Source: Galerina marginata (Eukaryota; Basidiomycota; Agaricomycetes; Agaricales; Galerinaceae). From it: DNA of 64,000 nucleotides. The notes beneath the pieces were generated by a model. The model saw only the letters and a list, made by a program, of their open reading frames with translations. It had not been told where the DNA came from and made no database searches. The stretch lies in contig JAECYW010000021.1 in assembly GCA_023014335.1 (NCBI GenBank), positions 992,001 through 1,056,000 of the forward strand, read 5' to 3'. Shown here in pieces: positions 48,001 to 60,990 of the stretch (the stretch's first letter is position 1; each line of letters starts with the position of its first letter). The translations under genes were made by a program, and so were the position numbers.

Positions 48001-51000
48001 GATCTTTCGAATTCGTTGTCTCTACAGTAACCTGAATGACTACATTTCAATGCCATCCCATCCAATACAAATAATATGAAGCATCAAGGTTGTGCATGCA
48101 TATGATAGGTTTAGTTCTAGGGGTGCGTCGGCGGGCGTGCTGAAGCACAGCACGCCATCTGAATACGCCGGTTCAAAAAATGCACGCGTTCGTTGCTGTC
48201 AGTGTAACGCTAACCCAACGAGAAAAGCAAGCAAGTGAACACGCGCATACTGTAGGAAAGCTAATACAAACCCAATGCTTCGGCTTCCGAACCCCAGTCG
48301 CACCATTCAAGTTTCTATAATCAATCAAAGTGCTATTGCTATCATCCTTACTCCTTACTCGCTCTACGCCATCGCCTCAGATTCAGAGTCAGGCTGCGCA
48401 CCGGTACCGTCCAGTGCCGTGCCTGACTCGCTGGCAACGTCTCCATTGATATTGACACCCCCACGGCCAGGCCAAAAGTAACTCGGGATCGAGAATCGAG
48501 GATCGCACTGGACAGGACAGGCGGTCTGGCACGAAGCACGCGTGTGCGTGCGTGCGTGCGCAGCTGCGGTGGCCCTTTCCCCTTCGAAGCTTGAGGAAAT
48601 TTCTGGCAAACACTAAATTTAAATCCCTCTCTCGGAGTCGCCCACTGGCAGTTGCAGTATTTACTTAGCAGCCTGTGTGCCCCACTGCCACCGTGACATC
48701 GCTATCGCTATCGCCGTCGACCATCGCCATCAAGCATCCTCATCCAGCACTTGAAACCGAAACCGAAACCGAAACCGAAACCGAAAATCGAAATCGACAG
48801 CGACAGCGATGTCTATTCGCGTTCTGACAGACTCTGGCTACAATGCATATGCATGTGCTCGGCACAGGTAAGTAAGCTGGTTCTCCCCACTGGCACAGCT
48901 CCTTGCGAACTTGGCCTTCTTTCCCTGGGTCCAGACCCCGGCGCGGTCCGTGGTAGGCTGGCCGCGCTCGAGTGTCAAGGGAGACCCAGAACCCAGATGG
49001 ATGTGCGCTGCGCCCCTAGGTCCTAGGATATGGAAGTCCCAAGTAATCATAATCAAGTTGGGAACTGAGAACTATAAGGGCTACCGTGACGGAAGGAAGG
49101 TAAACGCGATTGAGATGCCATGCCACGACCGCGCATCTATCATCTGCAGTTTGCACATCTCCAGCTCCGACCGGGTCCCAGGCCGTGGATGGATGGCTAT
49201 TAGCGAAGCAGCTTTCCATTTACTTTACTTACCTTACATAGCTTGCTTTACTTGTCTACATTAGTCGACAGTCCGGCTGTCCTAGTACGCCCACATTCAG
49301 TTACCAGGTCTGCTTTCAAGTTCCCATTCTATAACGGTACTACAATACAATAGATCTAATTTGAACGCCTGATTCGCGATGCGCGATATCGATACAGTAC
49401 TGATCATATGCATGTCGTTCCACCCTTCTTCTAAATTCCTTCCTTGCTCACATCCATATCCATGCAGCAATAACGTTAATAATTTTAAATACCACTACAG
49501 CCTCCATAGTCTTCGTTCATCCGAGTGAGCCCTTTGACACTGTCATTGGCACCACCCACCACCCCAAAACCAAAATTCCATTTATCCCAATTCCAATCGA
49601 CGATCCCAGTCCCATGGCCAAAATAAACTCCACTGCTGCCAAACAGACAGCACTGGGCTGCCAGCGACAGCGGATCCCCATCCAAAAAGCATCCGTGGGC
49701 CGCCGGGTAAGTGGGCTGCTGCTGCTGCTTACATAGACTACTGCTATTGTAACCTGCCCCCAACCCCCCCTCCAACGCCCCCTTCTGCTCAAATTTAGAG
49801 TCTGGATTGAATCATAATTTCCCGGACCAAGCGAACACCGCCCCGCAGCTCGTCCGCACACGCTAATTCAGAGAGAGTCTGTCCGAGCCGGTTCGGAGAT
49901 CAATCATTGATCGTTTGGATCATTCGAATTTTCTGCGATAAAGCCATTTCATAATCTTGTACGCAAAAATGTAGAGGTGTAGAGGTAGAGGTGTAGAGGT
50001 ATTGACTGAGTCCTGACCGACCCCGCGATACGTATCTCTATCCTGGATCCGTTTTGCCCTCCATGTCACCCCCCAGATCGCTTGGAGCACAACCACAAGC
50101 AACAACCGCCGCCGCCGCGGCAACAGGTATGGGATCCGGACTGGGCACTAGTCAGGGACGCGGAGTCGACGGACGGACCACTCACTCTTGATCCTTCCAT
50201 GGTCCTTGGAGCCGATAAAAAAAAGACGGATACATGCAAATTATCATTCCAACATGGCGAGATCATGGCTGATCATCGCAGAATTCAAGGTTTTCGCGCG
50301 CGTGCGTCCTCATCCGTTAATTTTTAGAACAAAGTGTACACGCTCGCTGATCGCATAAATAATGCTGTATTGATGCAGCCGCTTGACCTTTCGACTCGTG
50401 GGGGGCGGTGGTGGTGGTGTCCCAGCCAACGGTAAACGGTAAAACGGCAAGCGGAAGCGGAAACGTGGGCGGAGTCTGGTCGAATTGGGATTGACAGTAG
50501 TGACACCTCGGACAACTCGTCAAGTGGAAGGAAAGGAAAGGAAAAGAAGAAGGCAAGAAATCCACGATCAGACGATCGGCGACAAGGTCTCTCTTTTGAG
50601 GTAGGATATGGGTGGTACCTGCTCACCATGTCCTTGTCAGACGCTTTGGCGTCGATATCACCGTCAAAGCGACAATGGACCGCAGTCATTTCTAAAATAT
50701 GTTTCCTTTTCTTGTCAGCTTCGAAAAGGCTCCCTTTGAGCACCGAAATGAATGCTAAATTTTACCAAGTGAATCCCCATCCATTCAGTCTCTTCGCCAC
50801 TCTAAAAAATTACCCATTGTCTGTCACTGACATAGGAAAGTCCAAGTCTTTGAAGGCGTCTTGCCCCAACCCGATCTGGAGTAAAATTCTGAAAGGACAT
50901 AAGAGCGTGGTACTACCTACAGTCTGGTCTTGCTCCGGACGATCCGTTCCCTAATCCACCCATCTATCAAACCTATCATCATCTCAGCTAGCTCCTTCGA

Positions 51001-52200
51001 AATTCAACGCTTTTGTTAACTCAGGGTGAGGGAAATCGAAGCCGAAAGAGGATGGGGATTTGGCTGGGGCTGGAAGAGGATGGGGACGAGCATGACTCGG
51101 ACAAGAACACGGAGACGACAAGGAAGAGAAAAGTGATGGACAAAGCTCGAGCGCCGAACACAGAGGCTTCTGATTGTGATCATCAACACCACCTTCCGTT
51201 TTCGTGCTGGTTATGTAATTTATTTTATTGTTAGTTTTACATTTTATTGATTATTTAATGTGATAAAGGGATGACTTCGTCATCGTGGCCTTGCTGTGTG
51301 GTTCACATTGTGGTGACGAACAAAAGATACAATTTTATGTAAAGTTCATCAGCCAGAACGACATGTTTTTACGCCACTCGTCGCCAACCTGCGGTTGGCT
51401 CCTCGCGGCGTTGACGAAGAGTTATGTAATACTATATGTAGAGCTTTCCGTTAATTTCAATTTTCAAATGTGAAGAATTTAAACTAGGGGTGTCAGAACG
51501 TATAGCAATACAAAAAAGGGTGCTTAGTTCTAGCAAGGCTCGGGAGCGCGTTGAGCAGGCGCACGGTCTCCTGCTGCGTGACCACAAGTCTGTACATACA
51601 AGGCATTACTACAACAAGGAGGGGGGGGGGGGGGCAGAAAAACGGCCGAATACGATGTGGAGCGCATGCATCCAACAAAGTTGGCTTCCGAGTGTCACGG
51701 TAAAAAAACAAAACAATGAACCATTTCAGAAAAGAATGAGATACAACTCTGGCGGTTATGATTTGACTTGAGATGCGCTCCTAAGACGGTGACTGAAGGA
51801 GATTGGGAAAGCAAAACGAAAGCATCGAACGCCTTGAATTTGGCTGAGCTTGACTCAAGGACAAGGGCTTTGAAACCAAATAAACAAGTTGCAGAAAACT
51901 TTGCGAAAGGTCAAGGTCAACCTTTTATTTGGTTGGGCTTGACAAGGACCTAGAACCAAACATTGAACAAATAAGTTGCAGCGACATGTCCAGGTCGTCC
52001 TTTTATTTGGTTGGGCTTGACTCAAGCGGTGCTGACAAAGCTGATGCAGAAAAGTCCCTTCCTTATATGGTGAATTTCGAACCGGGGGAACCTTCCTGTT
52101 TCACAGCAAGGCCATTATTATTTGCTAAGTAGATTATGGGCTACTGTATAAAACGTAATAGATAACTTACTTTAAATGCACGTGTTGAGCCCCATCACCA
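48001..52200. other. Low-complexity intergenic DNA
   Basis: No supported gene. Simple repeats include (GTGC)n near 48545, (CCGAAA)n near 48755-48785, a TAGAGGTG tract near 49972-50000 and a run of about 16 G near 51623. Confidence 0.45.
51921..52021. repeat. Direct repeat pair, 23 bp, 78-bp spacing
   Basis: CCTTTTATTTGGTTGGGCTT (first 20 bases) occurs at 51921-51943 and 51999-52021, with a degenerate third copy near 51837. The flanks are also partly similar, suggesting a decayed tandem repeat. Confidence 0.6.
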
Positions 52201-55200
52201 TCGGCACACTCGGCAAGAGGCATGGGGATTCCCCAGGGATTCCCCATAGCCTTACCCACATCAACGCCCTCCTTTTCAGGACATTTTCGACGCACGGACG
52301 TCACGTGTATTCATACGCGCCTTAATTGCTCGACGCGTCTTTCTATCCTTGGCCATCGTCTCTCGAAGTGCGTATTCAGTTTAGTTTTACATCGATGTCA
52401 ATGATTTAGAGATGAATTGTCTAGCTCTGTTTAGATTTCTTATGTTAACTTTTAAATCCATCGGTGCGGTCATCGCGGTCTCCAGTTAGCGCAGGCACAT
52501 TGGCTTCAAAGTTCAAGCATTTCCCGACCATTCCTATTAAGCAATTCAACGCCAAAAGTTTCCAATTGCGCCACGGTGAGAACATATTAAGATTTACTCT
52601 GTAACGAATATTAATTAGCCTGGACACCATGGCATTTTCCGAAGTCCAGTTGTCGAGACGCTCTATACAGCTTTCTAAGTAAGCATCAATCGACTTGAAC
52701 ATTCAATAGTGATCGGTGAACTCAAACCACCAGTCTCATCGTTGTCATTCCGGGCAGTCTGTAAGTTTTTTTTCGTGTTCCTGCACGCCGTTACATCGCA
52801 TTTCGCAGAACTACAAATCCCAGTTGGATGCGCCGCCCACCAGCATTGAAGGGTCGAAGGCACGAGTATTGAATGATCGCATACACAATACCCCAACAAC
52901 ATACAGGTTCGACGTTCAACCCGAGCTCATCGGGCACTTCGCCGTTCTTGTGATGTATTTATTCATCTGCCTTGCAGATGCCATTGACCTCAATCAAGCG
53001 CCGCTGGGCTTGTTGTTAGAACACGATCTGAGTCCATATCACACTTACTTGTCTCCATCGACGACCCGTTCGCCTGTATTTTTGCACCCCTTCCGTCAGT
53101 CCCCTTCTTCTTTTCTGCAAGCCTTTCCCCATTGACAGTGAATGTTACGGCCGGGTTTGTTCCGAACGAACCTGAGTCTGATATGTTTTGCTGTCCTTTG
53201 TTTCCGCACGCTTTTCTTTATGCCTTCCTCTTCTTCTTCGCTTCAACCGGCTCTAAAGTCTTTTTTCGAAATATGTAACTTGTGGGTGCGGCAGGGTGCG
53301 GCGCTGGTTCAATTAAGCTGTCGCTGTCATAGTCAGTTCAAAACAAGAATTGACAAGCTTATTCATGATGGTGTGTATCCGATATCGCACAGGCTTGTGG
53401 CTCCAGAGTTCAATTGCAAGTTAGCTTCATAGATAATCCGCCCCCGACGTAGAACCCGAGGTTGGGCTAATTTAAAGCCAGGGTAAACTAGTTCTTAGAA
53501 TTAATAGTTCTACTTAGTTCTCTCGACTAGCGAACATCAAGTTGAGCTTTGAAGTCAAGTTCGAGCTCCGAGTCAGGCTTGTGCTGTATGCCAGATGCGG
53601 GTCTTATTCAATCGTTTTTCTTATCCCCAAACCAGGGCTGAGTTCAGCCCGCTGTACCAAATAAGCAATCTGCAAGCCTGATCGGATCAACGGTGCACCA
53701 AGAAGATCCATGGAACAATCGAAAACGTACTTATTCCAAAGGACAATATGGACCTGGTACTACTAGTCATTCCGGATCCATATTCTTTTCCTTTCGTCAT
53801 CACCTTTGTTGGTCGCTTTCTCGTGCAACCATTATAATTGATTATAGGCCGACGTTACGGCGACTTATTAGTGTAGATCCTTGGTCTGCGAAACGTCGAT
53901 TTAAATAACGAAGTTACTCACCGAGCTCAGTCAAAGGGGTTGTGATCCACGTGTTGAACCTGTTCGTGTTGATCGTCCGAGTTCTCTGATATTTAGAGAT
54001 GCTGCACTATGTCCTCGGTGCAGTGCACTGAGTAGTCGAGTATGCAGCTCAGGATCAAAGGTAACTTGTGATAGATTTAAAATTTCCCGTGAGCTTGGGC
54101 TTTGACGAGTCCTCAGATGGTTTTGATTCTGATCTGGGTGACCATTCAAAATGGGAAATTAGTCTGCAATAAACACGGCGACAGCCATAGATCCTTCTTG
54201 AAACAGAAGTCCTGGTAAAAAGTAGATCGAATGCGTGGCTTCCAATCTGATGTTCTATAGCATATGTTGTATATCATAAGCTAGATACGCGGTTTTGCCG
54301 AGTTTTGCAAATCTGCAAAACGGGGTTGAAGGAGAAATGGAGAAAACGCAAGTTTGATTGAGGTTAATGCTTGGAGGAATGATCTTTCAGAACTTGAACG
54401 TGACTTGCGCCACGTAACGTCGCAGAAAATCAAGTTAACATTACTGAAGCATCATGTTTCCATCACAATCCTTGGCAGCCACCTCCATCGCACCCTCAAC
54501 CGAAGGCGCATCGGACATACGGTCAAATAGGCGAGGCGAGTGTTTAACGAATGGGCACCGGGTTATCTGCGCGAGCTCCAAATAACCGAACAGACCGAAC
54601 CGTCTCTACAGGGTTTCTTTGTCATTGCGCATGCTTATTGCTGATGCGACAAGGAATCATGTTCATGCAAGATTAGCGGCAGTCCCAAGTCCGAAGGAGA
54701 TACGTCGGCAGTCGGAAACGGTCGGAAAGCAGAAAAGGTAGGGATGAAAGTATCGTGTGCTAGTGCACCAGGTGAACTTCGTGGACGTGGCGCTCATACT
54801 GCATATAGATTCATTAATCGGTGATGGCATTCCTGTGATATCAGTGGATGACTTCCCGCTGCGTCTGAAAACCCAGAATATTTTCTAGATTCTATTAAGC
54901 GAGCCGTTTAAGGCAGTTGCCATCAGTTCCTGAGGACCCCGGAAGATTTTTGAAGCTCCGAAGCCGTTCCAGATGCTTTAATCTAGAAGAGGGTCCCCCC
55001 CCCCTCTTCTAGATTCTAAACGCAGTTCCAGACTACTTTCGCGGGTGCCGGTTGCTTGCCGACATCAACTTAATCAAAACCTTTCCAAAACGGACGAAAA
55101 GTGATGGTAAGCACAGCATCGGGCACACGAATCTCAATGTTCAGCTTCCGACGCTGGCACCGCGTCAGGGTGGTTTAGAAAATATTCTATGTTTCTAAAT

Positions 55201-55999
55201 CCTGCGGGAAGTCATCCAGTATGATACCCTCCTTCCAGTCCATTCGAGCACCAACATTCCCCAGATCGGGCAGGTGTGTACGGATGTTTAAGCAGCTTTT
55301 TCCGCGTGCGGTGTCCTCGCGGTCATGGTCGCTAGATTGAGTCCTTTTTGTGTAGACCAGGGATAGGAGTCAAGATATAAACCGAGACGAAGCCAGTCGA
55401 GTTACGGAAGGTTACGGAGTGGGATACAATCGCTGGTTGAAAGGCCCAGCGGGAAGTCATCACCTTGTTCCAGGGTAGATCTAGTGTAGCGGGCCGTCTG
55501 ACTCGAATCCAGGAAAACCCCGGTGCGAAACTTGGCGAACATCCCATCCGAACAAAGCATTATGGCAGGGAAAACGTAGTGGAGATCTATTAGGACTCAG
55601 TCATTGACCAGAACTGAGACGAACTAGTCAACGATTTCGGCATTGAGGCAACAAAAACATAGCATCACTGGTGGAACAAACGTTTCGATTGCAGTAGTGT
55701 GTCCTTTTTTAACCACACTCGATGGCGAAGCACGTTTCATAACAAGGAGAGGTATGTATGCCGTTGAAGTTAAACGTTGCGAATTTTATCCAACGAGCCA
55801 ACTTCGGTGTTCCCCATTTGGGACTTATCTTTGAAGCAAACCGGTAACATCAGATGGGGATCATTGAATCAACGATCGGCGGTGGCAGTGTGCTCTTATG
55901 CAATTGCTAAGGGGAAATTATCTAATCGTTAACTCACTTACCGACACCACCCGAAGTAAGCGCCGTCAGGCACACAGCGCTTAAGTAGTACTTAGCCGT
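52201..55999. other. Gene-poor stretch
   Basis: Short frames on both strands (for example 52445-52702 minus) have no recognised motif. It contains the hairpin at 54980-55015. Nothing else is supported. Confidence 0.4.
54980..55015. repeat. Hairpin-forming inverted repeat with poly-C loop
   Basis: The arms AATCTAGAAGAGGG (54980-54993) and CCCTCTTCTAGATT (55002-55015) are perfect complements around a short C-rich loop. No terminator role is expected in a fungus. It may mark a rearrangement or an assembly-difficult site. Confidence 0.7.
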
Positions 56000-56329
56000 G
56001 ATGTTACTCCAAATCCCTTGCCATGCGTTTTAATATAGCCGCTGTTCAAATTGAGGTGACAAACTACTTTTATCATGACAAGCAGACATTAATTAGCCTT
56101 CCACTTGATCATTCCGACTCACTAGGCGTGCCTTTGGTGAGGATGTGGTGTTTGGTAAGGCCGAGATGAAATGGGAAGAGAGCTGAGCGGGGTGAATCCT
56201 GGCTCTGTTTATACCCCGTTTCAGATCTTCCGTTTCCGTTTTCGACGTTTACACAGCTCTTCACAAAGCCTCATTACTTACAAGTTACATCTCCGAGTCG
56301 CGGGATTTCCGTGGTCGAATCTTCGTGTC

Positions 56330-57257
56330 CCCAAGCCGGAATGTCCCATTAATACAAATCATACAATGACTCTCGTCCGCCACGTATTGACTCTGATGTC
56401 GAATTTACCTTCCCTCGTCTAACAACTCTCGTTCTTGATGGCTACACATTCATGGACGCTTGCCAGGTGTCTTCGGCGAAAAGGCCAAATATGGGGATTG
56501 AACGTCGATACCCTATACATCTCAAATCTTGCTGCTCCAGAAGAGAAGTACGACCCATTCTAGGTTGACATGCTAGCTTACCATTCACGAAATACATCTC
56601 ACTCTTTCCAACGTTGTGATAGAGGGAGACTACCGAAAGGAAGAATCAAACACCCTTCCCCTGGACAACTTAAGAATTTTCAACCAAGATACCCAGTGCA
56701 TGAGGGATTTTTCTCATGACGTTTTCAAGCTCAAGTTCTACCAGAAGCAGGAGGATCATCAATGGATTAAACTGCAATCGATAATCGAGGGAAAATACCC
56801 ACAAACTTGCGCCCTGGCCTTGCACCCCATGTTTACTCTTCCTTCAGGTCGCGCTCACTGTCAATGGTCACCGCCTCAGCTGTATTATATACCGGTTATT
56901 GTCATCGAGCTCGGACTCAGAGTTCAACTACTAGAACACTCAGCCCACTTCAATCCCTTGTCTCTGGATATGTTTTATTTTCAGGAGAGGGGGGGTGTAT
57001 CGCCGTGCGTCTATAATCTTCGAACTGGGCCATAGACATGACTGTTACGGGCAAGTCGGCTTGTGAGTAGTCGAACTCGAAGATGGCCTCTGGATGCACA
57101 TTCATCACCGTTCACACGTGGAAGGTCCTGGTGAAAATGAGCTGCATAGTCTAAGCGTCGCAGCTCTTCTCCCCATGTCAAGCCACCAATATCAAACCTC
57201 CCCTCTACTCTATCACCTCCAAGGTCGACGATACGAGGAGAAACGCCACCTGCTGGT
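56330..57257 (+). pseudogene. Degenerate F-box/LRR-like region
   Basis: Fragments such as VRHVLTLMSNLPSL, then in another frame TTLVLDGYTFMDACQ, resemble the leucine-rich part of agaricomycete F-box proteins. Stops and frame changes break it throughout, and no F-box is found upstream. The minus-strand frame at 57011-57286 is also protein-like but has no assignment. Confidence 0.3.
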
Positions 57258-57666
57258 ATGTTTACTGTAAATGCTCCAAAGAACATTCAAGCGTTATGTA
57301 GCGCCAGATGCGACTCATGACACCAACAACCCAATTGATCCCCAATGGTGTCAGCCCTGAACTCACACTGTCATTCTGCAGAGATTGGTGGCTTGGGCAC
57401 AAAGAACGGATAACCAACTCATGCTCGTATGGGTATCCAGACCTGCTGGTGTTGGAAAGTCGACTATAGCTCGTTCACTTGCACAACTGTACATGTTGTC
57501 GGCGGATAGACGGATCGGAGCGAGATTTTTCTTCTTCAGAACGGCGAAAGGACGAAACCACACAGAATTTTTAATTTTAAGCATCGCGTATCAGCTCGCC
57601 TTTGTTACATTCAACGAGTCTGGAGGAAAACTCAAGTTGATTGACCTGTATATCGAAGGCAAATGA
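57258..57666 (+). pseudogene. Dead, internally deleted copy of the NACHT NLR gene
   Basis: Successive pieces match the intact NLR at 60991-63513. MFTVNAP matches MFVVNAP. APDATHDTNNPIDP matches APNATHDTNDPIDP. LVWVSRPAGVGKSTIARSLA matches IVWIFGPAGVGKSAIARSLA, and FFFFRTAKGRNH matches FFFFRTADGRNH, running on to SIAYQLAF. Breaks: a deletion and frame change after MFTVNAP, an in-frame TGA at 57358-57360, and a deletion joining AYQLAF to KLIDL, skipping Walker B and the rest of the NACHT domain. The first glycine of Walker A is also changed to Arg. The copy lies in the opposite orientation to the intact gene, on the other side of CHS7. Confidence 0.85.
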
Positions 57667-58651
57667 TGTACTCTTTATTCCCAAAAATATGTCAGTGGTC
57701 TTTTGCAAGGAGAGAAAACTATCATCTCCAATTTGGACCTGATCTGTGGAAATAAAACAAGGAGGACGAAGATAGATTTTTGAGGACTTCAATTCTCAGA
57801 AGTTTAAGCAAAATTCGAACGGTAGTCTGAGTTTCAAAACTTTTAAAATTATCACCAAGGCAGAAGTGTGTTCTCTGTGAATTCTTCCCGTGAAGTGGAG
57901 CCCTCCAATAATTTCAACGACCATCGTTCATGGATTTCAGAAAGAAAGATCAACATACGGATTCAGAGAGAGCACCAAAAAAGGAAATTAACGGTGTCCG
58001 GGGTCGGGGTGTGTGGTTGACGGCTTGGCAGTGCTTTCTCACCAGCAGCCACCATCCTCATCACCGCCCACCCCATCGGAGCCACCTGGGAGCGCCTCGC
58101 CAGCCAGTTCCTCCGTCTCTTCCTCCGTAGACAAGACACGGTCGCTCTCGGCATACCCTGTCTCTCTTTCTCCCCTTTTTGCGTCTTCCTTGACACCATT
58201 TGCAAGCCGACGTTGAGTTAGATTTTGCCTAGTGGAGACAAGGAGGTTTTTAGTCGAAGGACTCAAAGCTCAAGTTTTTGGTACCGCTCTCGTAGACGAC
58301 AACGACGACGAACTAGGGAAAGCCTCGCTCTATCAGGCTCAACTCTCGAACCCGAACAACAAACGAGAAGTTCGTTTCGATCCACATCAAAAGCGAATTG
58401 GCTCATTGAGAATTGCCCTTGCAGCACTCCACTCGCATCGTCATCGTTCCAACCGTCCTCTAGCTGAGCTCACACTTACGCTCGCACGATTCACGTCACC
58501 CAACCGCCAACGAACCAGCCCAGCCCGCCTTCCCGTCCCGTCCCAGCCCAGCCGGCTCGGCTCTCCCAGCTCTCTTTCCCAACCTTGCCTCATCCCTACC
58601 GTCTCTCCCCCAACTTTTTCTAACACCCGTTCCCAAAACTTATAACCAACA
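57667..58651. promoter_or_regulatory. Upstream region of CHS7
   Basis: No gene supported. The last 150 bp before the start codon are pyrimidine-rich (runs of TCTCCC and CCCAAC), as is usual upstream of expressed fungal genes. No TATA box was identified. Confidence 0.4.
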
Positions 58652-60411
58652 ATGGGGATCCAATTCGGGTCCTTCAACGGCGTCTGCGAGGTCGCTGCGC
58701 TTGTCATCTGCCCGCTCGTCGGCAGCTCCCAAGGCGTCGAACCAACATGCTACAGCAGAAACGTCGACATCGGGGGAACCCTCATTTTTCAACCTTGTGC
58801 GTCTTCTCATCATGCACCATTCCCATTGTTCTTGGCAACGCTGACTCTTTTTTTCGTTTTCGTTCTTGTCATCCAGCAACATGTTTCGTGCATATCGTCG
58901 CCATCATCATGACCGCCATTATGATCCTGCATATCCGAAGCAAATATACCGCTGTAGGCAGGAAGGAAATTGTCATGTTCTTCTGGATGTACATGGCCAT
59001 CGAGCTCCTGGCCATGTTCCTTGACTCTGGTGTTATCCCCACGTCAAACGTCACATACCCAGTGCGTAGCAACTTTGTGTTTTAGCGACGCAGAGTACTG
59101 ACTGGCTGGGCTGCTTGTAGTGGTTTGCAGCGACATATACAGGTCTTGTCGCTGCCACGTTCTGTTGTTTGCTCATAAACGGTTTCGTCGGATTCCAATT
59201 CGCAGAAGACGGCACGCCTCTCTCACTATGGGTACGTTTTCCTGCGGCCCATGCTCTTTTACCCCAACTAAATCACTTGTTCATCCTATCTAGTTCCTAC
59301 GGATATCCTGCCTCGCCGTCTTCGGCGTCTCTTTCTTCATCGCCATCGCCACCTTCCAGCAAAAGTTCGGGTTCAGCTACACCAAACCTCTCGGCCTCTT
59401 CATCATCTACCTCCTCTGGCCGATCATCTGCGTACCCATCTACATCGTGTCGCAGCTCATTATCGTCTTCCGCACCCTCGAGGACCGCTGGCCCATTGGT
59501 GACATCATCTTCGGTACAGTATTCTTTGCGGGCGGCCAGGTGCTGCTGTTCGCGTTCAGTGTCACCATCTGCGATGCGATCAAGCATTATATCGACGGAC
59601 TGTTTTTCTTCACGCTGTGTATACTCTTGAGCGTTATGATGGTGTACAAGTACTGGGACGATATTACTGTGAGTCACCTCTCCTGTTCTGGCATTTTCCT
59701 TGTGTTCTCCATTTTTTTCGCTATGCATGGGTGTATATGCGCGCATATATGCACCTATCCAGTACACCTTCTCCTTTACGTTTGTTTTCTATGCTCCTTT
59801 TGTTACTCCTTTTGTTCGTTAGGATGGATATATGCGCTTGTTCTCTGCTTCCTTTTCTTTATTTCTTTCTTCCCACCTCCAAGTTCTTCTTTCGACCTGC
59901 TGCTTCGCTTGATAGCTGCTGCGTTGCCAACTCATTTCCATTCGTTATTCTGTCTGCTTCCTGCCATTCTGTTATTCACGGCATAATTGTCTCCCTCTTC
60001 CTCCATCGCAAACACCTATTTGATACTGACTGCTTCCCTCACCCACAGCGCGAAGACCTCGAATTCTCCGTCGGCTCCAAAGCCGCCGTCTGGGAAGTCA
60101 AAGACCCGCTCCTCGCACCCGGCGGGGGCGAGTTCGACGAAGACCTCTCCTCCGAGCGGTACCCCGTCCCCCCACCACTACCTGGATACGCCTCATCGAA
60201 CGGCTCGAACGGGTCATACTCGAATTTCCAGAGCGCGTCGCAGCAGTATGCGCAGCCGCAGGCGCATGGGTATCCTGGGTTTAAAGGCCAAGGAGGAGGA
60301 GGGGGCAATGCGCCGAGCTTGGTGGGCGGGGTGAGTGGTAACCAGTTTTATGGGAGTGGTGGGAAGGCGGCGGGGCGGGGATACCCGCCTGGGAGTGGGG
60401 AGCGGTATTGA
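58652..60411 (+). CDS. CHS7: Chitin synthase export chaperone CHS7
   Basis: Five exons (58652-58796, 58877-59061, 59121-59231, 59294-59668, 60049-60411) join in frame to 392 residues. The N-terminus is [20 protein letters not shown], with the conserved [16 protein letters not shown]. Several hydrophobic membrane segments follow: [75 protein letters not shown] and [27 protein letters not shown] then [19 protein letters not shown] closes the conserved part, before a Gly/Ser/Tyr-rich cytosolic tail. Chs7 is an ER membrane protein that helps chitin synthase III leave the ER, so this gene supports cell wall and septum chitin. The intron before the last exon is long (380 nt). The start is secure from the conserved N-terminus. 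Confidence 0.94.
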
Positions 60412-60990
60412 TTGAGTGGTTGGTTTTGACGATGGGTGTGTTATAATGGACCGAATTAAGGTGGAGACGGGAGATTCGTATGCATATATTTACTATTACA
60501 CCGCACTAGCATAGCACAGGCATGGACCGACCTTTTTTAACTTTTTCTCTTCTTGTCTTCATCTTTTTTTTACACATTTACCCCTTTCTTTTTTCCTTGA
60601 CGTTCATGTAGATGGTGGCCATTCCATGGAGGTCCATCCTTACCCTCATTCATATACGACTCTCCTTCCTTCCTTGCCCCTTGCCATTCATGATCGATAT
60701 CTTTTAACCTTCAACCTTCATCACACATGCCATTTACCCTCTGCCTCTGCCTTTTTTACCCGTTATTTTTTTTCTTCTTCACCTTTGTGCATAGGCAGAT
60801 GCAACGACGACTTCTTTTGAATATTACGTTCTAGTGTTTACACCGCATTTTAAATCGAATTTCATTGGGGCCATGGACGTTAATGGACGTCGGTGTGCTG
60901 TTGCGAGGCTGGTGAAGGGAAGATGCTTATCCTCCTTCTCCTTGTGTTTTGACTTCCAGAATAAGAGCCAATACACATTGCTTCTTGGGT
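60412..60990. terminator. Shared 3' flank of CHS7 and the NLR gene
   Basis: The two genes converge here with 579 bp between their stop codons. The stretch is T/C-rich with TTTTTTT runs near 60560-60600 and 60760. No poly(A) signal could be fixed with confidence. Confidence 0.35.

Noticed and set aside
58225..58645. Open frames just upstream of CHS7
   Set aside because: Arg/Ser/Pro-biased frames in a pyrimidine-rich promoter/leader; no domain, and the conserved CHS7 N-terminus starts at 58652.
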